This document shows, in pieces, positions 12,454 to 16,835 of a DNA stretch of 16,835 bases; positions within the stretch are counted from its first letter, which is position 1, and each line of letters starts with the position of its first letter. The position numbers were made by a program, and so were the translations under genes. Below the pieces are notes generated by a model. The model was not told the DNA's origin. It did no database searches and worked only from the letters and a program-made list of their open reading frames with translations. The DNA is from JBGSOV01 sp964558715 (lineage in GTDB: Bacteria > Patescibacteriota > Gracilibacteria > CAIRYL01 > GCA-016699755), in assembly GCA_964558715.1 (NCBI GenBank), contig CAZLFD010000032.1, forward strand, positions 1-16,835, given 5' to 3'.

Positions 12454-14994
12454 ATGCACTTCTCACAACAAAAAATGGCGGATATTTTCCAAGAACTCAA
12501 TTCCAGTAGAGACGGGATTTCTGAATCAGTCGCAAAAGACCGCCTGCAAGAATACGGCCGCAATGAGTTGCCGAAAAAACACAAAAGCCGCCTGAAGATG
12601 TTCTTTCTCCAATTCGCAAGCCCGTTGGTGTTTATCCTCTTTGGCGCTGTTGGAATCTCTATAGCGATTCCTCTGATAGAATACGGAGAGCTAACAGGCG
12701 AGCACCTGATCGACCCGATTGCGATTATTACCATTTTGCTGCTCAATGCCTTTTTTGGCTTTTTTCAGGAACTGAAGGCCGAGAATACGTTAGAAGCCCT
12801 GAAAGAAATGCAGCCAGAACAAACGACGGTTGTGCGTCATGGCAAGCTGCAGACCATCGATAGTAGTGAACTTGTTCCAGGTGATGTCGTGATTCTTGCA
12901 GAGGGCGACAAAGTTGCAGCAGATTTGCGCTTACTCGAAGCGGCAGAGCTAAACATCATCGAAGCGGCGCTGACCGGTGAATCACAACCGACCCATAAAG
13001 ATGCCGACTGGCTGGGTGAAGGGAGTATTGGTGATCGCAAAAACATGGTGTTTGCCGGAACACAGGTCGCCTCTGGCCGTGCGGTCGGCATTATCGTTGC
13101 TACCGGTGTGCAGACCGAGCTCGGGAAGATCGCCAAAATGGTTTCAGAAACCGAATCACCACCGACACCGCTTGAAAAGCGGCTCGATAAACTCGGCAAA
13201 AAAATCGGTGGTGCGGTGCTGTTTATCTGTGCCATTGTCTTTGTCATCGCTCTTGTCAAAGATATCCCCTTTACCGAGGCGCTCTTTACCGCAGTCGCTT
13301 TGGCAGTTTCGGCCGTACCCGAGGGATTACCCGCCGTGATGACGATATCACTCGCCGTAGGAGTGGCGATCATGGCGAAACGCAACGCTTTAGTCCGTGA
13401 ACTGAAAGCTGTAGAAACGCTGGGCAGCGTGAATGTGATCTGCAGTGACAAAACCGGTACCATTACCGAAAACAGAATGCGCGTGGTAGCGACCTATGCC
13501 GACAATACCCATTTTCAAAAAGACGAACTTGGTGATTTCTCTTCCTCCGCGACCGGAAAACAGATGCTCGATGCCGTAGCGAGTTGTAATGATGCTGAAC
13601 TCCCGGATATCGGCGACCCGACCGAGATCGGTTTATTACAGATTGCTGTGGATAATAATATTCAAAAACGGGAACGAATCGGTGAAGTACCATTTTCCTC
13701 CGAGAAAAAATGGATGAGTACGACGCACACGATCGATAGCAATGAAATCGAATTCATCAAAGGCGCACCCGAAGTGGTTGCCGGATTCTGTGATGCTTCG
13801 CGCAAAGCAGAAATCGATGCAGCCACGACCGATATGGCGAAATGTGGGTTGCGTACCATTGGTGTCGCAGTGCGCACCAATAGTGCCAAAACAGCAGAAT
13901 TTCTCGGTATTTTTGGCCTGCTCGATCCACCGCGCCCAACGGTTAAATCCGCTATCGAAAAGGCGGCTGCTGCCGGAATCCGCACTGTGATGATCACCGG
14001 TGATCATGCCATTACGGCAACGGCTATCGCCAATCAAGTGGGACTCAAAGGCGAAGCGATGGCGGGAGCAGAGATTGAAAAAATCGACGACGACGAACTC
14101 CAAAAAATCGTTCCGCATACCAACATCTTTGCACGCGTGTCGCCAGAGCATAAAGTGCGCATCTGCAAGGCATTACAATCACACGGTCTTGTCGTGGCGA
14201 TGACGGGTGATGGCGTGAACGATGCTCCGGCTTTGCAGCGGGCGCAGATTGGCATATCGATGGGGAAAGTCGGCACCAGTGTCGCGCGCGAGGCGAGCGA
14301 CCTTATTCTTCTTGATGACAAATTCGACACCATTGTCGCGGGCATCGAAGAAGGGCGGCGGATTTTTACCAACATCAAAAAATCCGTTTCTTTCCTCCTA
14401 CGTACCAATTTTATGGAGGTACTTGTTATCCTTGTGGCGGTTGCTGCGGGTATGCCGTTGCCGCTTTTGCCGGTGCACATCCTCTTCCTTAACCTGCTTA
14501 CCGATTCTTTCCCGGCATTGGCACTAGCTGCCGAAGCTCCCGAAAAAGATTCTATGAACAAGCCACCACGCTCGGTAAAAGAAGGATTTTTGACGGGGCA
14601 AACCAAATATGTGCTCGGCCTGGGTGCTGCCGGAGCCGTAACAATCCTCATCATCTTTACTCTAGTGCATGACACTCTTGGTGAAGCACAAGCGCAAAGC
14701 TTGGCATTGGCGACCATCGTCATCATCGAACTCACCCTCATCTATTCTATTCGCCGCAACTTGCCGATTTGGCGCGAAAAGGGCGCGTTTACCGAAAACC
14801 TCTGGGTGCTTGGTGCTGTTATCGTCGGGCTCGTATTGTTCCTTATTGCATTGTATTCACCACTCAGCGGATTTATGAAGCTCGAGCCATTCCCGCCAAA
14901 ATACTACCTGCTCTGTCTGCTCGCCGCTGCTGTTGTCTTTGCCTTCTCAGAAGCGATGAAATGGGTGGAAGACAAGAAGACAAGTGACAAGTAG
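12454..14994 (+). CDS. SERCA-like P2A-type Ca2+-transporting ATPase
   Basis: This is a P-type pump of about 846 residues in the cytoplasmic membrane that probably exports Ca2+ using ATP. In order: the cation-ATPase N domain, the actuator TGES (174-177), M4 AVPEGLP (E290), the phosphorylation site SDKTGTIT (D332), KGAPE in the nucleotide domain (436-440), MITGD (513-517) and TGDGVNDAP (584-592). The M5 ligands N652 and E655 (TNFMEV), M6 N680, T683 and D684 (NLLTDSFP) and an M8 glutamate (IIELTL, about 759) correspond to both SERCA Ca2+ sites. The motif reads DKTGTIT rather than DKTGTLT. ATG at 12454 is chosen because the TTG at 12415 overlaps the -10 box; the longer form would add 13 residues. 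A hairpin with a T-tract follows at 15085. Confidence 0.9.
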   Translation: MHFSQQKMADIFQELNSSRDGISESVAKDRLQEYGRNELPKKHKSRLKMFFLQFASPLVFILFGAVGISIAIPLIEYGELTGEHLIDPIAIITILLLNAFFGFFQELKAENTLEALKEMQPEQTTVVRHGKLQTIDSSELVPGDVVILAEGDKVAADLRLLEAAELNIIEAALTGESQPTHKDADWLGEGSIGDRKNMVFAGTQVASGRAVGIIVATGVQTELGKIAKMVSETESPPTPLEKRLDKLGKKIGGAVLFICAIVFVIALVKDIPFTEALFTAVALAVSAVPEGLPAVMTISLAVGVAIMAKRNALVRELKAVETLGSVNVICSDKTGTITENRMRVVATYADNTHFQKDELGDFSSSATGKQMLDAVASCNDAELPDIGDPTEIGLLQIAVDNNIQKRERIGEVPFSSEKKWMSTTHTIDSNEIEFIKGAPEVVAGFCDASRKAEIDAATTDMAKCGLRTIGVAVRTNSAKTAEFLGIFGLLDPPRPTVKSAIEKAAAAGIRTVMITGDHAITATAIANQVGLKGEAMAGAEIEKIDDDELQKIVPHTNIFARVSPEHKVRICKALQSHGLVVAMTGDGVNDAPALQRAQIGISMGKVGTSVAREASDLILLDDKFDTIVAGIEEGRRIFTNIKKSVSFLLRTNFMEVLVILVAVAAGMPLPLLPVHILFLNLLTDSFPALALAAEAPEKDSMNKPPRSVKEGFLTGQTKYVLGLGAAGAVTILIIFTLVHDTLGEAQAQSLALATIVIIELTLIYSIRRNLPIWREKGAFTENLWVLGAVIVGLVLFLIALYSPLSGFMKLEPFPPKYYLLCLLAAAVVFAFSEAMKWVEDKKTSDK

Positions 14995-15036
14995 TAAGAA
15001 GACAGAAATCACAACAATGTCCGCAGAATCATCTTT

Positions 15037-15073
15037 TCTCCTCTTAAGAATAAGAGAAGGTACAGGAGGAGTC
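15037..15073. repeat. Possible diverged arm of the dispersed repeat
   Basis: The stretch runs TCTCCTCTTA-AGAA-TAAGAG then AAGG and GGAGGAGTC. It has the same arrangement as the arms of the repeats at 10623 and 12211 (pyrimidine-rich block, short hairpin, purine-rich block), but the sequence has changed a lot. CTCTTA and TAAGAG form a perfect 6-bp stem. Membership of the family is uncertain. Confidence 0.25.
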
Positions 15074-15084
15074 GTGATATTCTT

Positions 15085-15130
15085 GCGTTGCAGTTTTACC
15101 GAAATTCTTAGGCACGTAACGCTTTTTTTT
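15085..15130 (+). terminator. Rho-independent terminator after the Ca2+-ATPase
   Basis: GCGTTGC (15085-15091) pairs with GTAACGC (15116-15122) in a 7-bp stem with one G-U pair. Eight T residues follow (15123-15130). The loop of 24 bases is long. It sits about 90 bases after the ATPase stop and before the ABC gene, in the right place to end the ATPase transcript. Confidence 0.5.
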
Positions 15131-15242
15131 AATCTATCTTCGCTCAAGCTGCTGACGAACAGGTAAGGAGAAGAAGAAATATGCTCCTCTTGCGTTTACT
15201 CATAACACGCAACCCGCTACCATTGGCAAGAATTCTTTGCCT

Positions 15243-15968
15243 ATGATCCGTTTTCACAACGTTTGCAAAACCTACCGGTTAGGAGACGCCACCTGGACAT
15301 TTGGCCCGGCGACGTTCAAGATTAAACACGGCGAATCTGCTGCCATTAAGGGGCGCTCGGGCTCGGGTAAATCTACTTGTTTGCATATTTTGGGCGGTTT
15401 GCAGGCGCCAGATAGCGGTGAGGTTTTTTTTGACGAGCGAGATATTTCCCAATTATCGGAGCGCGAAGGAAATCGTTTTCGGAATGAGCAGATCGGGTTT
15501 GTCTTTCAAGAGTTCTTTTTGGTGGATGAATTTTCGTTGCTCGAAAATGTCGCGTTACCACTTACTATTCGTAAAGCTCCTCATAATCAAGCGCTGGCAC
15601 AGGCAGAGGTAATGCTGCAAAAAGTCGGCCTCGCAGATAAAGCACGCAACAAACCAAGCGAACTTTCGGGCGGGCAGCGCCAGCGCGCGGCGATTGCCCG
15701 GGCACTTATCACCAAGCCACAACTTATTCTTGCCGATGAGCCGACGGGGAATCTTGATGCACAAACGGGAACAGAAATCATCGACTTACTCTTCAACATC
15801 AACAAAACCGAAGGCACGACACTCATTGTTGTTACACACGATGCCGCCATCGCAAAACGGGCGAGCCGCACTCTTGAATTGGCGGATGGTAAACTTAGCA
15901 GTTCTCTCTCTAGACAGGGAGAACTTGAGGAGGGAGAAGAACCAAAGAAAGAAATAAAAGCGGCCTGA
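15243..15968 (+). CDS. ABC transporter ATP-binding protein, LolD/MacB type
   Basis: This 241-residue ATPase subunit belongs to the LolD/MacB/FtsE-like group, which powers lipoprotein transport, efflux or cell-envelope processes with FtsX-type permeases. Walker A is GRSGSGKS (37-44), the Q-loop Q89 lies in FVFQEF, the signature is LSGGQ (141-145), Walker B is LILADEPTGNLD (161-172), and the H-loop is H199 in VVTHD. 'RSGSGKST.LHILGGL..PdSGEV' is typical of this group. The C-terminal tail (LSRQGELEEGEEPKKEIKAA) is acidic then basic and is not part of the fold. I start at ATG 15243 (MIRFHNVCKTY), not the TTG two codons earlier. No permease lies next to it: dapB follows 30 bases later on the same strand. 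The substrate is unknown. Confidence 0.9.
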   Translation: MIRFHNVCKTYRLGDATWTFGPATFKIKHGESAAIKGRSGSGKSTCLHILGGLQAPDSGEVFFDERDISQLSEREGNRFRNEQIGFVFQEFFLVDEFSLLENVALPLTIRKAPHNQALAQAEVMLQKVGLADKARNKPSELSGGQRQRAAIARALITKPQLILADEPTGNLDAQTGTEIIDLLFNINKTEGTTLIVVTHDAAIAKRASRTLELADGKLSSSLSRQGELEEGEEPKKEIKAA

Positions 15969-15998
15969 TAACATGATTTTTCTATTGTTTTATTGAAT

Positions 15999-16742
15999 AT
16001 GTATATTGGACTGATCGGATACGGAAAAATGGGCCGCCTAATCCACGCTATTGCCGAAGCACGAGGGCATACCGTATCTGCCATCATCGACCCACAAGCA
16101 GCTGAAGCGACCGCACGGAGATTGGATTCCTCCGCGGATGCTGATGTCCTCATCGATTTCTCCCATCCATCTGCCGTCATCGGCAATATCGAGACTGCCT
16201 GCGAACAAGGATTCAACGTCGTCGTCGGTACTACCGGATGGAATAGTGAACTGCCGCGGATTCAAAAACTCGTCGAGTCATCTGGCAACGGATTCATGTG
16301 GGCGAGTAATTTTTCACCGGCAGTACAGATGTTTTTCCGCATCGTGCGCCGTGCGGCGCAATTCGCCAATGCATTGCCAGAATGCGACATTGCCGCGTGG
16401 GAGGCACATCACCGCCACAAAGTGGATGCTCCGAGTGGTACTGCACATTCCATTGGCAAGATTCTGCTTGATGAGATCGACCGCAAAACCGAGCTGCTGC
16501 TCGACCGACCGCAAAACGGAGTCCAGGATAACGAACTGCACCTCGCCACAATTCGTGTCGGCGAAATACCTGGCACGCATTCGGTGCTGTTCGATTTTCC
16601 TGCTGAAACCGTAGAGGTGAAATCGACCTCGCGTAACCGCGAAGGGTTTGCGCTGGGCGCGGTAATGGCGGCGGAATGGCTACATGGGAAAACGGGATTC
16701 TTCCACTATGATGAGGTTTTTGAGGAGATATCGGAGCAATAA
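15999..16742 (+). CDS. dapB: 4-hydroxy-tetrahydrodipicolinate reductase
   Basis: DapB reduces hydroxy-tetrahydrodipicolinate to tetrahydrodipicolinate with NAD(P)H, an early committed step toward diaminopimelate and lysine in the cytoplasm. The 247-residue protein has the nucleotide loop GYGKMGR (7-13), VLIDFSHP (50-57), VVGTTGW (75-81), ASNFSPAV (102-109), and the active-site signature EAHHRHKVDAPSGTA (135-149) with its histidine pair and K141. The final hydrophobic helix and short tail complete a full-length protein. ATG at 15999 gives the normal start MYIGLIGYGKMG; a TTG at 15993 is less likely. It lies 30 bases after the ABC ATPase gene and could be transcribed with it. It is the third lysine/DAP-pathway enzyme of the window. 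Confidence 0.95.
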   Translation: MYIGLIGYGKMGRLIHAIAEARGHTVSAIIDPQAAEATARRLDSSADADVLIDFSHPSAVIGNIETACEQGFNVVVGTTGWNSELPRIQKLVESSGNGFMWASNFSPAVQMFFRIVRRAAQFANALPECDIAAWEAHHRHKVDAPSGTAHSIGKILLDEIDRKTELLLDRPQNGVQDNELHLATIRVGEIPGTHSVLFDFPAETVEVKSTSRNREGFALGAVMAAEWLHGKTGFFHYDEVFEEISEQ

Positions 16743-16835
16743 CTTGATGATGAATAATAAAATTTGTAATTCACCCCGTATTATTTCCACATCTTGGGTT
16801 CAAAACCCCGTGAACTTCAGTCCGATTGTAGCGTT
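16743..16835. other. Window end, no recognised gene
   Basis: The last 93 bases follow the dapB stop. A plus-strand frame from ATG 16747 stays open to the edge (about 29 codons, MMNNKICNSPRI...), but I recognise nothing in it. A small GGGTT-CAA-AACCC hairpin lies at 16796-16808 without a T-tract. Confidence 0.3.

Noticed and set aside
12837..13463. A 208-codon open frame antisense to the Ca2+-ATPase gene.
   Set aside because: Its product is Ser/Thr/Ala-rich with no domain pattern and exactly mirrors codon bias of the ATPase; the ATPase motifs are clear on the plus strand.
16790..16820. GGGTTCAAAACCCC looks like a tRNA T-arm.
   Set aside because: The stem pairs only three bases around a 7-base loop, and no acceptor, D or anticodon arms are found at the right distance.
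16747..16835. Open frame at the right edge (MMNNKICNSPRI...) as the start of another DAP-pathway gene.
   Set aside because: Only 29 codons, no match to DapA, DapL, Asd or LysC N-termini, and no ribosome site; the adjacent minus-strand frames are equally plausible.
1..16835. CRISPR array, rRNA, integrase or phage genes.
   Set aside because: No regularly spaced direct repeats, no rRNA signature blocks and no recombinase or phage motifs were seen on either strand.

Overview
The window looks like chromosomal DNA from an uncultivated bacterium. It has moderate GC, the standard genetic code, very compact gene packing with many stop/start overlaps (TAATG, ATGA, TGATG), almost no Shine-Dalgarno sequences, and several -10 boxes placed a few bases before start codons. 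Short DUF721 and DUF2062 proteins and a tiny two-part membrane protein of the kind I associate with Patescibacteria (CPR) make a CPR-like host my best guess. That is an inference; there is no rRNA or other marker here to test it.

Layout. Positions 1-660 hold two damaged genes: the C-terminal part of a HAD-type phosphatase, and a small membrane protein split by a -1 frameshift. A half-copy of a dispersed GC-rich repeat follows. Positions 663-2074 (minus) carry a GT4 glycosyltransferase overlapping a DUF721/DciA-like gene. dapF (2148-2978, plus) is divergent from it and has a terminator-like hairpin in its leader. A minus-strand operon at 5517-2973 encodes a PhzF-family protein, diaminopimelate decarboxylase (lysA) and a GNAT acetyltransferase, all overlapping by 1-4 bases. 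Upstream of it on the same strand lie a class I photolyase and a DUF2062 membrane protein (7318-5547). A MITE-like inverted-repeat element (about 7371-7565) separates these from a membrane-anchored methyltransferase (plus, 7625). The minus-strand group 10529-8150 contains an unusual voltage-sensor/PH-domain fusion, pyrD (class 1B) and lspA. From 10779 on, all genes are plus: a HIT hydrolase overlapping an M24 aminopeptidase, a SERCA-like P2A Ca2+-ATPase, an ABC transporter ATPase without a visible permease, and dapB.

How the genes fit together. Three enzymes of the diaminopimelate/lysine route (DapF, LysA, DapB) lie in three separate transcription units. They point to self-made meso-DAP and lysine for the wall and for protein synthesis. 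PyrD is pyrimidine synthesis, LspA is lipoprotein maturation and the photolyase repairs UV damage. The Ca2+-ATPase and the voltage-sensor protein are membrane ion-related functions.

The most notable item is the protein at 9585-10529. It has a canonical four-helix voltage-sensor domain with intact charge-transfer residues and a four-charge S4, joined directly to a two-helix bacterial PH (bPH2) module with no ion pore. Other points of interest are the dispersed inverted-repeat family, the two broken genes at the left edge, the possible attenuator in front of dapF, and the general leaderless-promoter arrangement.
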